Position numbers and translations under genes: made by a program
The notes under the pieces: generated by a model
Told to the model about the DNA's origin: nothing
The model's database searches: none
The model's input: the letters and a program-made list of their open reading frames with translations, nothing else
Assembly (NCBI RefSeq): GCF_015207035.1
Contig: NZ_JADEXQ010000005.1
Span: forward strand, 48,875-112,874
DNA length: 64,000 nucleotides
Source of the DNA: Romeriopsis navalis LEGE 11480
GTDB lineage: Bacteria; Cyanobacteriota; Cyanobacteriia; Leptolyngbyales; Leptolyngbyaceae
Direction of reading: 5' to 3'
In this document: positions 36,901-45,033 of the stretch, piece by piece
Layout of the letters: every line of letters begins with the position of its first letter
How positions within the stretch are numbered: position 1 is the first letter of the stretch

Positions 36901-38241
36901 TCAATTCCGTTTGCCGGTGGCGGGCATTTTGCGGCCAATTTGGCGGTTGCCACTGGCGTTGCGGCGGCTGGTTTCTGGGCCGGGCATGGTGCGGGTATCT
37001 TCAACGCGGGCAATGCTAATTTTGCCTTGGGGGGTGACGTAGGCGACTTCGGGGAAGAATTGCTGCGGGGGATTGGACGGTCCTCGGGCCACGAAACTGG
37101 CAATCCGAATTTGGGCGGGTTCCATCCGGAGAGCCATGACGCGCGCTTTGGTGTCACCTTTATAGCCGGCATGGACATTGCCCCGGAGGCGGCCCCAAAT
37201 CACAATGTCACCTTCGGCAATGATGGCGCTCCCAGGATTGAGATCACCAATCACCACAACCGTGCCGTTATGCCGAATTTCAACGCCGGATCGAAGGGTA
37301 GTTTTTAATACCAGTGGTTCGGCCATGGCGTTGCCCGCTTCGGTGGGGGCTGGGTTGATTTGGCTCACAGCAACATGTTGTTCGACCGAATAGCCAGCAG
37401 TGGCGGCAGTAGTGGCAGTTTGGCGCCGACTGGTGTAGACGCGGCGTAGCTGCATGTGCTGATGTGCTAGGGCGTCAACCACATCCTGCAATTGTTGGGC
37501 ATTGAGCAGTCGATCGCGGCCAATTAAGTGAACGGCGGTGTTGGCTTCCCAGTGCCGTGACTCGGATTGCAGCCGCTGGCGCAGCTGGTTCATGATTTCG
37601 GGCCAGGCGTAGCTGAGGGTGTTTTGACTACTACTATCGTCATTCTCGCTAGGCAGGATCAGGAGTAATTTGCCATGTTCGTTCTTAAACCGGACTTGTG
37701 GCGCATGGTTGCCTTCGACCAGCGCGGGTGGCGGTTGGGTTTCGGCGGGTGTGGCCGGTCGTTCGAGGGGAGGCTTGGTGATTTTGGCCGGATCAGTTTG
37801 TGGTGCTTCTTGAATGATATTGAGATCGGGATCGGGCGGTGGCACCGCTTCTTGGGTTGCTCCGGCATTCGCGGCGGCCTCTTTGGCGACTAAGGCGGCG
37901 GGGATAGCATCGGCGGGGACCGCTTGGGATGCGGCGAACGGCAAGCCGGAGGCATTGGTGGGCACGGTGATGGGGGGCTGACCGTCGCGCTCCTTCGGTG
38001 TGGCCGTAATCTGCTCAACGAGATGCTTTCCAGCGGTGACGGTGGCCTCGGTCGGCCCAAGATCAAGCGGTTGGGCGAGTTCTTCTGTGAGCTTGGATAA
38101 GTCGCCAACGGGCGGCAGCCCAGCGTTGGCGGTCGCATTGGGACTCGGTTGGTTCAGGCGATTGCTTGACGTAATTCCGGGTTCCGCTTTGGACGCAGGC
38201 TCGGATGATGTTGCCGGTGTTTGATTAGATTCAGAAGTCAT
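36901..38241 (-). CDS. minC: Septum site-determining protein MinC with long N-terminal extension
   Basis: A 446-residue protein. Residues 1-170 are a Pro/Ala/Glu/Thr-rich, probably disordered extension. Residues about 175-285 form the MinC N-domain, which inhibits FtsZ. Residues about 305-410 form the right-handed beta-helix C-domain, with LRSGVEIRHNGTVVVIGDLNPG and WGRLRGNVHAG. The last 30 residues are basic. E. coli MinC is 231 residues, and the long N-terminal extension here is notable, though many cyanobacterial MinC proteins are enlarged. It is the first gene of minCDE-aroE. Confidence 0.95.
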   Translation of the reverse strand: MTSESNQTPATSSEPASKAEPGITSSNRLNQPSPNATANAGLPPVGDLSKLTEELAQPLDLGPTEATVTAGKHLVEQITATPKERDGQPPITVPTNASGLPFAASQAVPADAIPAALVAKEAAANAGATQEAVPPPDPDLNIIQEAPQTDPAKITKPPLERPATPAETQPPPALVEGNHAPQVRFKNEHGKLLLILPSENDDSSSQNTLSYAWPEIMNQLRQRLQSESRHWEANTAVHLIGRDRLLNAQQLQDVVDALAHQHMQLRRVYTSRRQTATTAATAGYSVEQHVAVSQINPAPTEAGNAMAEPLVLKTTLRSGVEIRHNGTVVVIGDLNPGSAIIAEGDIVIWGRLRGNVHAGYKGDTKARVMALRMEPAQIRIASFVARGPSNPPQQFFPEVAYVTPQGKISIARVEDTRTMPGPETSRRNASGNRQIGRKMPATGKRN

Positions 38242-38394
38242 CTTCGTAGATACCCCAACGAGAAACAGGACGATTTAATGCACGTAGAACGATCCTGGTA
38301 TCACTCATCACGATACTATCGATCTCAGCATTCCGCTCAAGGAATTCAGAACTGAGAATTTAGCATAGTTTTAGTGGGGACGGGGCGAGAGGCG

Positions 38395-38784
38395 ATGCCA
38401 CAGACCAAAATTTATGGGTATGAAGCGTTTATTGCACGGGAACGTACTTTGATCTCCGACACCTTGCAGGCTTGTATGGTGGAGGCGCTTTCCTATCCGC
38501 CTGAGAAGCGATTTCAACGATTTATACCGCTGTCTGTAGAGAATTTTGTGCATCCGGGTGATCGATCTGAGAAATACCTAGTGATTGAGATTAGTTTGTT
38601 TGAGGGGCGGGCGATCGATACCAAAAAGCAACTTATTCGGTTGATTTTCCAGAAGTTACAGGCGGCGTTGGCGATCGATCCGAATGATATTGAAATCATT
38701 CTGTATGAGGTGCCGCGATATAACTGGGGGGTGCGCGGTGTCCCAGGGGATGAATTGAATCTGAATTATCAAGTCAAGGTATAA
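38395..38784 (+). CDS. Tautomerase family protein (4-oxalocrotonate tautomerase-like)
   Basis: A 129-residue protein. I chose the ATG at 38395 because it gives the N-terminal Met-Pro (MPQTKIYGYE) required for the catalytic Pro, and GAGAGG lies just before it; the upstream in-frame start would hide the Pro. The tautomerase fold is supported by YLVIEISLFEGRAIDTKKQLI and the C-terminal IEIILYEVPRYNWGVRG. Members catalyse keto-enol tautomerisation or related reactions; the substrate is unknown. It converges on hemW with 2 bp between stops. Confidence 0.85.
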   Translation: MPQTKIYGYEAFIARERTLISDTLQACMVEALSYPPEKRFQRFIPLSVENFVHPGDRSEKYLVIEISLFEGRAIDTKKQLIRLIFQKLQAALAIDPNDIEIILYEVPRYNWGVRGVPGDELNLNYQVKV

Positions 38785-38786
38785 AT

Positions 38787-40058
38787 TTACGATTCATCTA
38801 ACTGATCGAATAATTTGACGAGCAGGACATTCGAGAACAGAAATCCTTCGGGGGCCGTGAGGCGCAGTCGTTCGATTGTTTGCCATGGGGCGCTTGCGGT
38901 TTGGGCTGTATTGGCTGCGTCAACGGCTTCGAGCCAACCAGTGCGAATGTAAGGCTGCAGGCATTGCCAGACGGCTTGAATTAATCGATCGCCGAAGGTT
39001 GGTTGGAGTGGGGGAAGTGCGATGCCTTCGGCTAAGCGGAAGCCCACCATGAGGGTGTCCAGCAGTAAGTCATGGGGGGCTAAGGGACTAGCTGGCGGTT
39101 GGGGATCAAACTGTTCGACCCAGTCGATGTAGGTTTGGAGCTGACGTGGTCGGGGGTAGCGATGGCCTTGCAGATAGCTGGTGGCACCCATGCCGAAGCC
39201 GTAAAAGGCGCGGTTTTCCCAATACATGCGATTGTGTTGGCATTGGTAGCCAGGTTTGGCGTAGTTCGAGACTTCATAGTGGTTGTAGCCAGCTTCGCTT
39301 AAGACTTGATGGGCCAAGCGATACATCGCGGCGGTGGTGTCATCGCTGGGCAGTGGTTGATCGCCGGGGCGGTAGCGTTTACCGAAGACGGTGCCTGCCT
39401 CGATCGTCAAATCATAGGTTGAGATATGGGTGGGTTGATAGGCGATGGCTTGATGCAGGGAGTCTTGCCATTGCGCCAATGTTTGGTTGGGTAAACCGGA
39501 GATCAGATCCAGGCTGTAATTATCGATGCCGGCTTGGGTGAGCATGGCCATGGAGTTGGCGATATCGGTGACGGTATGGGCCCGACCACAGCCGGCGAGG
39601 AGTTCGGGTTGAAAGGCTTGGGTGCCGAAGCTAAAGCGGTTAATCCCAGCTTGTTGATAGGCGCGTAATCCGGTGAGGTCAAAGGTGCCGGGATCGATTT
39701 CCATGGAGATTTCGGCATCATGCGCTAACCCAAATTGCCGATCGAGGGATGCGAGAATCCGCCCTAGCTGTTCACCCGTGAGGACAGAGGGCGTGCCGCC
39801 GCCAAAAAATACGGTTTCGAGCGGTTGCGCGTTCTGGCGGGGGGTGCGGTGGATTTCGGTTTGGAGGGCGTTGAGGTATGTGGTGATGCTGCGGGGAACG
39901 GGGTGATCCGGATTTTGAAGGCCGCGATCGCCCACGACGTAAATTGGAAAATCGCAGTAAAAACAGCGGCGGCGGCAGAACGGAATGTGGACGTAGGCCG
40001 ATCGGGGTGCATCGTTGACGATAATGCCTGCGGGGGTGGAGAGACGCGGCCGGTTCAT
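38787..40058 (-). CDS. hemW: Radical SAM haem chaperone HemW
   Basis: A 423-residue radical SAM protein. The cluster motif C28-x3-C32-x2-C35 lies in HIPFCRRRCFYCDF, followed by FFGGGTPSVL (SAM binding) and RFSFGTQAFQ. The C-terminal HemN-type domain has MYWENRAFYGFGMGATSYL. HemW proteins lack coproporphyrinogen oxidase activity and help insert haem into respiratory proteins; they are often misnamed HemN. Absence of the extra N-terminal Cys of true HemN supports HemW. It sits alone, convergent with the tautomerase gene. Confidence 0.93.
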   Translation of the reverse strand: MNRPRLSTPAGIIVNDAPRSAYVHIPFCRRRCFYCDFPIYVVGDRGLQNPDHPVPRSITTYLNALQTEIHRTPRQNAQPLETVFFGGGTPSVLTGEQLGRILASLDRQFGLAHDAEISMEIDPGTFDLTGLRAYQQAGINRFSFGTQAFQPELLAGCGRAHTVTDIANSMAMLTQAGIDNYSLDLISGLPNQTLAQWQDSLHQAIAYQPTHISTYDLTIEAGTVFGKRYRPGDQPLPSDDTTAAMYRLAHQVLSEAGYNHYEVSNYAKPGYQCQHNRMYWENRAFYGFGMGATSYLQGHRYPRPRQLQTYIDWVEQFDPQPPASPLAPHDLLLDTLMVGFRLAEGIALPPLQPTFGDRLIQAVWQCLQPYIRTGWLEAVDAANTAQTASAPWQTIERLRLTAPEGFLFSNVLLVKLFDQLDES

Positions 40059-40378
40059 TAACTTAAGCCTGACAAGAATCAGGGTGAAGGGCTTTTGTGT
40101 CGCATGATGCTTCTGAGGGGCGATCGGCGCGGTGTTGTTGGTAGGGTTATCTCGCTCTAGGCGGAAGGCCGAGGTGCAAGATAAGTTAATAGATAGCTGG
40201 AAATCCCAGGATATAATAATGCCAACGAGTTTTTGGGATTAGTGTCAAAAGTGGATTCCTTTTGGTTGCTAATGATGCCATTGATTTACTGGTGGCAATG
40301 TTGCAATCGGTCGAATTGTGGGTTTGGCTCACCGCTACGCAAAAACTGTTTCTCAATAATTTTCTTGCCTGAATTGCT
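40059..40378. other. Intergenic stretch between hemW and the PIN-TRAM gene
   Basis: This 320-bp region between divergent genes contains the promoters of both by position. I saw no clear boxes, hairpins or RNA genes. Confidence 0.45.
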
Positions 40379-41458
40379 ATGTTGGATGCCGTTATCATCC
40401 TAGCGTTTGTCGCTGCCTGTGCTGGTATTGGTTTCCATAGCTGGGAGGCTTTTCCACCAGGAATCCAAACCCAAGTCACAAATGTCGATGGCTTGCGCTT
40501 TGTGTTGTCTGCTTTTGGTGGATTAATCGGAGTGGGTGTGGGCATCTTTGCTCAGACTAATTATCGTCGGGTCGAGCAGCAAGTGCGGGATATGCCAGCG
40601 TTTGTGCTGTTGAGTCGATCGATTGGCTTGGTGATTGGATTAATTACCGCGAACTTGTTGTTGGCACCGTTGTTTTTGATTCCGATTCCGACGGAATTTT
40701 CGTTTATTAAGCCCTTGCTTGGGGTTTTGGGCAGTATTTTGTTCTCGATTTCGGGGGCGAATCTCGCGGATGTACATGGTCGATCGCTATTGCGATTGAT
40801 TAACCCGAATAGTGCGCAGGCGTTGTTGCTGGCAGAGGGGACGTTGACCCCCGCCATGACAAAGGTGCTGGATACCAGTTGCATCATTGATGGTCGGATT
40901 ACCGATTTGATGGAAACTGAATTTATCGAAGGACAAATTCTGGTGCCGAATTTTGTGTTGCAGGAGTTACAGCAGGTGGCGGATTCGTCGAATGATCAGA
41001 AGCGATCGCGCGGTCGGCGGGGTTTAGACCTGTTAAATAAGCTGCGTGAGTCTTATCCCGAGCGGATTTTGATGAGTCGGGCGGACTATGACGATATCCC
41101 AACGGTGGATGCCAAATTAGTGCGGTTGGCGATGGATATTAATGGTGCGTTGCTGACGAATGACTACAACCTGAACAAGGTGGCGAGTGTGCAGCGGGTG
41201 CCAGTGTTGAATATCAATGATCTAGCGAAGGCGATGCGTCCGACATATTTGCCGGGGGATAGCTTAGATCTGAAGATTTTGAAGGAAGGCAAAGAACCGG
41301 CGCAGGGCGTGGGTTATTTGAATGATGGCACGATGGTTGTGGTTGAAGATGGCCGCGATCATTTAGGCGATAATTTGGAAGTGGTGGTGACGAGTGCGTT
41401 GCAGACTTCTGCGGGACGAATGATTTTTGCCCGTCCCAAGGCGTCGGCGATCGCCTAA
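40379..41458 (+). CDS. Membrane-anchored PIN/TRAM domain protein (YacL-like)
   Basis: A 359-residue protein. Four hydrophobic helices (about 5-20, 40-58, 75-100, 110-128) anchor it. The PIN domain (about 160-285) starts VLDTSCIIDGRI, with the first catalytic Asp, and continues with VPNFVLQELQQVADSSND and VDAKLVRLA...LLTNDYNL; it predicts metal-dependent RNase activity. The C-terminal TRAM domain (about 300-355) binds RNA. The family occurs widely in cyanobacteria and Firmicutes (YacL); a role in RNA metabolism at the membrane is likely. The zinc-ribbon ORF downstream is on the same strand. Confidence 0.9.
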   Translation: MLDAVIILAFVAACAGIGFHSWEAFPPGIQTQVTNVDGLRFVLSAFGGLIGVGVGIFAQTNYRRVEQQVRDMPAFVLLSRSIGLVIGLITANLLLAPLFLIPIPTEFSFIKPLLGVLGSILFSISGANLADVHGRSLLRLINPNSAQALLLAEGTLTPAMTKVLDTSCIIDGRITDLMETEFIEGQILVPNFVLQELQQVADSSNDQKRSRGRRGLDLLNKLRESYPERILMSRADYDDIPTVDAKLVRLAMDINGALLTNDYNLNKVASVQRVPVLNINDLAKAMRPTYLPGDSLDLKILKEGKEPAQGVGYLNDGTMVVVEDGRDHLGDNLEVVVTSALQTSAGRMIFARPKASAIA

Positions 41459-41494
41459 GGTCATTTGGGTTTGATGGATTAATGGGAGTTGTTT

Positions 41495-41674
41495 GTGGCG
41501 CGTCAGCGGGTGAAGTGCTGTGGCATCTGTGGGAAGGAAGCAGCGGTGATGTATCGCTGCCGTCATCAGCATGATGGTCAGTGGGATTTGATTTGCCGGG
41601 ATTGTTGGAATCGGGTGAGCCAAGATAATCCGGCTTATCAGTACGGTGGGACTTGGAAAGCTACAAAGCGATAG
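41495..41674 (+). CDS. Small zinc-ribbon protein, unknown function
   Basis: A 59-residue protein starting at GTG 41495 (MARQRVKCCGIC), preceded by GGGAG with 6-bp spacing; a TTG two codons upstream is less likely. CxxC pairs lie in CGICGKE and CRDCW, with an extra Cys/His cluster YRCRHQHDG between, so it probably binds one or two zinc ions. Small conserved cyanobacterial proteins of this kind exist, but I know no function. It starts 36 bp after the PIN-TRAM gene and ends 5 bp before the moaB stop (convergent). Confidence 0.7.
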   Translation: MARQRVKCCGICGKEAAVMYRCRHQHDGQWDLICRDCWNRVSQDNPAYQYGGTWKATKR

Positions 41675-41679
41675 ACGGA

Positions 41680-42177
41680 CTATTCCTGTAAGCGCGGGAG
41701 TAAACTGCCGAAGTTACAGGGGCGATAGTTGGCGTCAAGCTGATCGCTCAGAATCCCTTCCCATGCCGTGCGACAAGCGCCGGAGGAACCGGGGATGCAG
41801 AAAATATAGGTGCAGTTTGCCACCCCCGCGATCGCGCGGGACTGAATTGCGGCTGTTTTAATCTCGGTGTAGGACAAGCTGCGAAACAGCTCGCCAAATC
41901 CGGCGATTTGTTTGTCGAGTAATGGGGTGATCGCTTCGGGCGTCCCATCGCGACCGGTGACCCCAGTGCCGCCAGTGGTCAAAATAATTTGGACTGTGGC
42001 ATCGGCGATCCAGCGGGAAACGATCGCCCGAATTTGGTAAATGTCATCGGGCACGATGGCTTTCTCGGCGATCTGATGGCCAGCAGTTTGCAATTGCTCG
42101 GCCAGGTAGTTACCCGATCGATCATCAGCGGCGGTGCGGGTATCGGAAATGGTCAATACAGCCACATTTAGCGGCAT
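41680..42177 (-). CDS. moaB: Molybdenum cofactor biosynthesis protein MoaB
   Basis: A 165-residue protein of the MoaB/MogA family with VAVLTISDTRTAADDRSG, the molybdopterin-binding TTGGTGVTGRDGTPEA (residues about 66-81) and PGSSGACRTAWEG. It adenylylates molybdopterin or takes part in a related step of molybdenum cofactor synthesis in the cytoplasm. The length fits MoaB rather than larger fused forms. It follows fur on the same strand with a 66-bp gap; no other Moco genes are nearby. Confidence 0.9.
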   Translation of the reverse strand: MPLNVAVLTISDTRTAADDRSGNYLAEQLQTAGHQIAEKAIVPDDIYQIRAIVSRWIADATVQIILTTGGTGVTGRDGTPEAITPLLDKQIAGFGELFRSLSYTEIKTAAIQSRAIAGVANCTYIFCIPGSSGACRTAWEGILSDQLDANYRPCNFGSLLPRLQE

Positions 42178-42243
42178 AAGTTCAAATCCTCAGATGGCCC
42201 AAATATGGTTTAATTGGAGCTTGATGCATGACCGGCTGTGAAA

Positions 42244-42819
42244 TTAATCGTCGTCGCGGTGGCCCCGCATTTTCTTTTTATGCTTGGTTTTGTCGGCGAT
42301 CGCTCTGGTACACATCCAATTCTCCGATGGCAGGGCGGGGTAACCATAGCGAATGGCTTCGGGGCAAATGGCATAAATCGTGAGCTGACAATCGATCAAT
42401 TGATAGCCCGATTTCTCAACCTGCTTCATGCTCTGCTTGAGCACTGTGTCGTTTTCAAACTCGAGGGTGCGGTTGCATTGCACGCAGACCATATGGTGAT
42501 GGTGATGAGGGGTGGCGGCATTCATTTCGTAATGCTTATGGCCTTCAGCCAGTTCGAGTTCACGCAAAATCCCCATGCGTGCCATCAGTTTGACCGTGCG
42601 ATAAATCGTCGAAAGGCTAATGTCTTCGCCGGCTTGCATGAGGCGATCGTGTAAATCTTCGACACTCAGGTGCTTGCCTTGCTTCAGTTCTTGAAAGGCG
42701 TTGAGAATGGTTTCGCGCTGGGGGGTCATGCGCCAGCCTTTCTCGTTCAGTTCCGCTTTGAGGGAAGTTGGTGTAATGGTCACAGCGATCTCAACCGAAG
42801 TGTTTGACTGCAAGTACAC
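42244..42819 (-). CDS. fur: Fur-family transcriptional regulator
   Basis: A 191-residue regulator with a GTG start at 42819; GTG at codon 13 is an alternative. The winged-helix domain (about 20-95) has SLKAELNEKGWRMTPQRETIL and ISLSTIYRTVKLMARMGILREL, closely resembling cyanobacterial FurA. The dimer domain has a His cluster HHHHHMVCVQCNRT (metal site) and LIDCQLTIYAICPEA. The second CxxC pair of many Fur proteins is not intact (CPEA instead of CPxC), and a longer tail with one more Cys and a basic, Lys-rich end follows. Fur represses iron-uptake genes when Fe(II) is present; iron, zinc or peroxide sensing cannot be separated by eye, but the N-terminus favours Fur. Confidence 0.82.
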   Translation of the reverse strand: MYLQSNTSVEIAVTITPTSLKAELNEKGWRMTPQRETILNAFQELKQGKHLSVEDLHDRLMQAGEDISLSTIYRTVKLMARMGILRELELAEGHKHYEMNAATPHHHHHMVCVQCNRTLEFENDTVLKQSMKQVEKSGYQLIDCQLTIYAICPEAIRYGYPALPSENWMCTRAIADKTKHKKKMRGHRDDD

Positions 42820-42861
42820 ATGATAGTGAGTTTTGGGTAAATTCGCAATAAGCTGTTCTTG

Positions 42862-42880
42862 TTGACAATGACTTTAGTCA
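42862..42880. promoter_or_regulatory. Palindrome and -35-like box upstream of fur
   Basis: TTGACA (42862-42867, plus strand) is followed by TGACT-TT-AGTCA (42869-42880), an inverted repeat about 45 bp before the fur start. It does not match the classical 19-bp Fur box. It may be an operator; weak evidence. Confidence 0.25.
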
Positions 42881-43062
42881 AATAATGAAATTTCAAAAAT
42901 TTCTGTTATGGAAGTGCTGCCATGTTTGTGGCTGAGCTGATGGATTGAGTGAATAATCATTAAAACGTTGAACTTGAGTCGATTTCCGATTGATGTGGAT
43001 CACTGTGATGGAGGCCCCTGCATCAGTCGGCAGTCGGCCGCTGAAAGTTCAAAGCAGCATGA

Positions 43063-44064
43063 TTAGTCAAATAAGGCTTGGAATTCGGGCTGATTGAGTT
43101 GCGGTTTGAATGCTGGATCCGCTGCGAGTAATGTGCGGATGTCTGCGGGTTGGCGCGCGATCGCGGCTTGGAGGGCGGTGAGGGACTCGGCTGTTTTGCC
43201 TTGCTGGATCAAGCAAACGGCTTGGTCGTAGTAGATGCTGGCGTTATCTGGATCGAGTTCGCTGGCCTGTTGGAAGACGGCTAATGCTTCCTCGTGGCGT
43301 TGGAGTTGGGCGAGGAATTGGGCTTTCATTAGTAAGCCTTCGGTGCCGACGGCGGTAATCGATAGCTCATACCAAGCGAGGGCTTCTTCGTTGCGTTCGA
43401 GCTGTTCGAGGAGGACGCCTTTTTTGAGCCAGAGGAATGGGGCGGTGGGTTCGTCTTGGACGGCGGCAGTATAGGCGTCGAGGGCTTCGTCGTAGCGTTC
43501 GAGTTTTTCGAGAATTTCGCCCCGGCTTTGGGACACCATATAAAACTCACCGTAAATAGCGATGCGATCGAGGTCAGAAAGGGCGGCTTCGAGCTGGCCG
43601 GTTTGTTCGAGGGCTTGGCTGCGGGCGGTCAGGACGAGGGGGTCGGGCGTCATTTCGACGACTTTGTTGAGGATGGCGACGGCTTCGTGGAACTGATTTT
43701 GGCGATTAAGGTAGACGCCGAAAAAGAAGAAGAGTGAGAGATCCTCGGGGAATTGGGCGATCGCTTGATGGAAGCATTGATAAGCGGCATCGGTATCGCC
43801 TTTTTCTTCTAAGGCGGTGGCTTTTGTGACCCAGCCGTCGCTTTTGTCGGGTTCAAGTTTGATCAGTTTTTCAAAGCATTTCACGGCTTTGTCGTACTCG
43901 GACATTTCCATTAGGGTCATGCCTTTGGCCCGCCAGGCTTCGGCGTAGTTGCCTTTGGCTTTGATCGCGCGATCAAAGGCGGCAATTGCTTGTTTGTATT
44001 GCTTCCACTCGACGAAGCCTTCGCCTTTTTTCATCCAGCCGAGATGTGCGCCTTTGCCTGCCAT
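43063..44064 (-). CDS. Tetratricopeptide repeat protein
   Basis: A 333-residue cytoplasmic protein (no signal peptide) made of about nine TPR units of 34 residues from residue 8 on, with typical W/L/G/Y/A/P positions (for example AWRAKGMTLMEMSEYDKAVKCFEKLIKLEPD). The final 30 residues contain a short Leu-rich stretch. TPR proteins scaffold protein complexes; the partner is unknown. It is divergent from the aminotransferase class IV gene with 55 bp between starts. Confidence 0.9.
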   Translation of the reverse strand: MAGKGAHLGWMKKGEGFVEWKQYKQAIAAFDRAIKAKGNYAEAWRAKGMTLMEMSEYDKAVKCFEKLIKLEPDKSDGWVTKATALEEKGDTDAAYQCFHQAIAQFPEDLSLFFFFGVYLNRQNQFHEAVAILNKVVEMTPDPLVLTARSQALEQTGQLEAALSDLDRIAIYGEFYMVSQSRGEILEKLERYDEALDAYTAAVQDEPTAPFLWLKKGVLLEQLERNEEALAWYELSITAVGTEGLLMKAQFLAQLQRHEEALAVFQQASELDPDNASIYYDQAVCLIQQGKTAESLTALQAAIARQPADIRTLLAADPAFKPQLNQPEFQALFD

Positions 44065-44119
44065 GGATCGGTATATAGATATAAGGATGAATTTATCCTA
44101 CTGAGCTGGATCGAGCGTG

Positions 44120-44971
44120 ATGACAAATGCCGTGCAAAATTTAGGGTTTCCGCAACCGCCGGGTTTTTGGTACGACGGGGCTTGGCGATCGGGCGATCAA
44201 ATCACGTTGGATATTACTGATCCAGGGTTACTGTACGGGGCGACGTTGTTTTCGACGTTGCGGATGTATGACGGATTGGATGATCCGCGCACGGCTTGGC
44301 GAGCACATCGATCGCGTTTGAGCCAAAGCCTGAAGTCATTTGATTGGGTGATGCCGGACTGGGCGCGGGTGGAACTGGGGGTGCAGCAAGTGGCGGCGGG
44401 GTATCCCGTGGTGCGCGTGACCCTATTTCCGGATGGACGGGAGTGGATCATGGGCCGCGCGTTGCCCCAGGACTTGATCCAACGACAGCAGCAAGGAATT
44501 ACGGCTTGGGTGATGGATCAGGCGGTGGGAGCGCGATCGTTACCGCAGCATAAGACGGGTAATTACCTCACCCCGTGGTTCGGTTTACAGAATGCCCAGG
44601 CGCAGGGGGCGCAGGAAACGATCTTGGTGGATGCCCAGGGGAATTGGCGGGAAACCTGTACGGGCAGTCTTTGGGGCTGGTCGGATGGAATTTGGTATAC
44701 GCCAACGTTGCAGAGTGGAATTTTGCCAGGAATCACGCGCGATCGCCTCATTCAGGGATTCCGGTGTCACAATAAGAAAGTGCTGGAATGCGCTTGGGAT
44801 CAGCGGTTGATCGGACGCTTCACGATTGTTGCTTATAGTAATTGTGTGGTGGAGGTGGTCCCGATCCGGACAATCCTGAGAAAGTCTGAAACCCTGAAAT
44901 ATCAGTTTCAATCTGATGTTTTGCAGGAACTTTTTGCGGCACTTGTGTCAGGGCATTCTCAGATGAGTTAA
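44120..44971 (+). CDS. pabC: Aminotransferase class IV, probable aminodeoxychorismate lyase
   Basis: A 283-residue PLP enzyme. The ATG at 44120 directly follows an in-frame GTG. Lys145 in QHKTGNYLT is the likely Schiff-base Lys, and the class IV motifs GLLYGATLFSTLR and VDAQGNWRETCTGSLW are present. Class IV includes branched-chain aminotransferases, D-amino-acid aminotransferases and 4-amino-4-deoxychorismate lyase; the short length and motif set favour PabC, which makes 4-aminobenzoate for folate, but that is an inference. It precedes ftsH by 62 bp on the same strand. Confidence 0.75.
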   Translation: MTNAVQNLGFPQPPGFWYDGAWRSGDQITLDITDPGLLYGATLFSTLRMYDGLDDPRTAWRAHRSRLSQSLKSFDWVMPDWARVELGVQQVAAGYPVVRVTLFPDGREWIMGRALPQDLIQRQQQGITAWVMDQAVGARSLPQHKTGNYLTPWFGLQNAQAQGAQETILVDAQGNWRETCTGSLWGWSDGIWYTPTLQSGILPGITRDRLIQGFRCHNKKVLECAWDQRLIGRFTIVAYSNCVVEVVPIRTILRKSETLKYQFQSDVLQELFAALVSGHSQMS

Positions 44972-45019
44972 TATAAGTTAACAAATAACAAAAGTTCTTA
45001 GCCCCATCACCCATTTTTT

Positions 45020-45025
45020 AGGAGG
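45020..45025 (+). promoter_or_regulatory. Strong ribosome-binding site of ftsH
   Basis: AGGAGG lies 8 bp before a GTG start codon at 45034 and fixes that start. Confidence 0.8.
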
Positions 45026-45033
45026 ACAACCCG

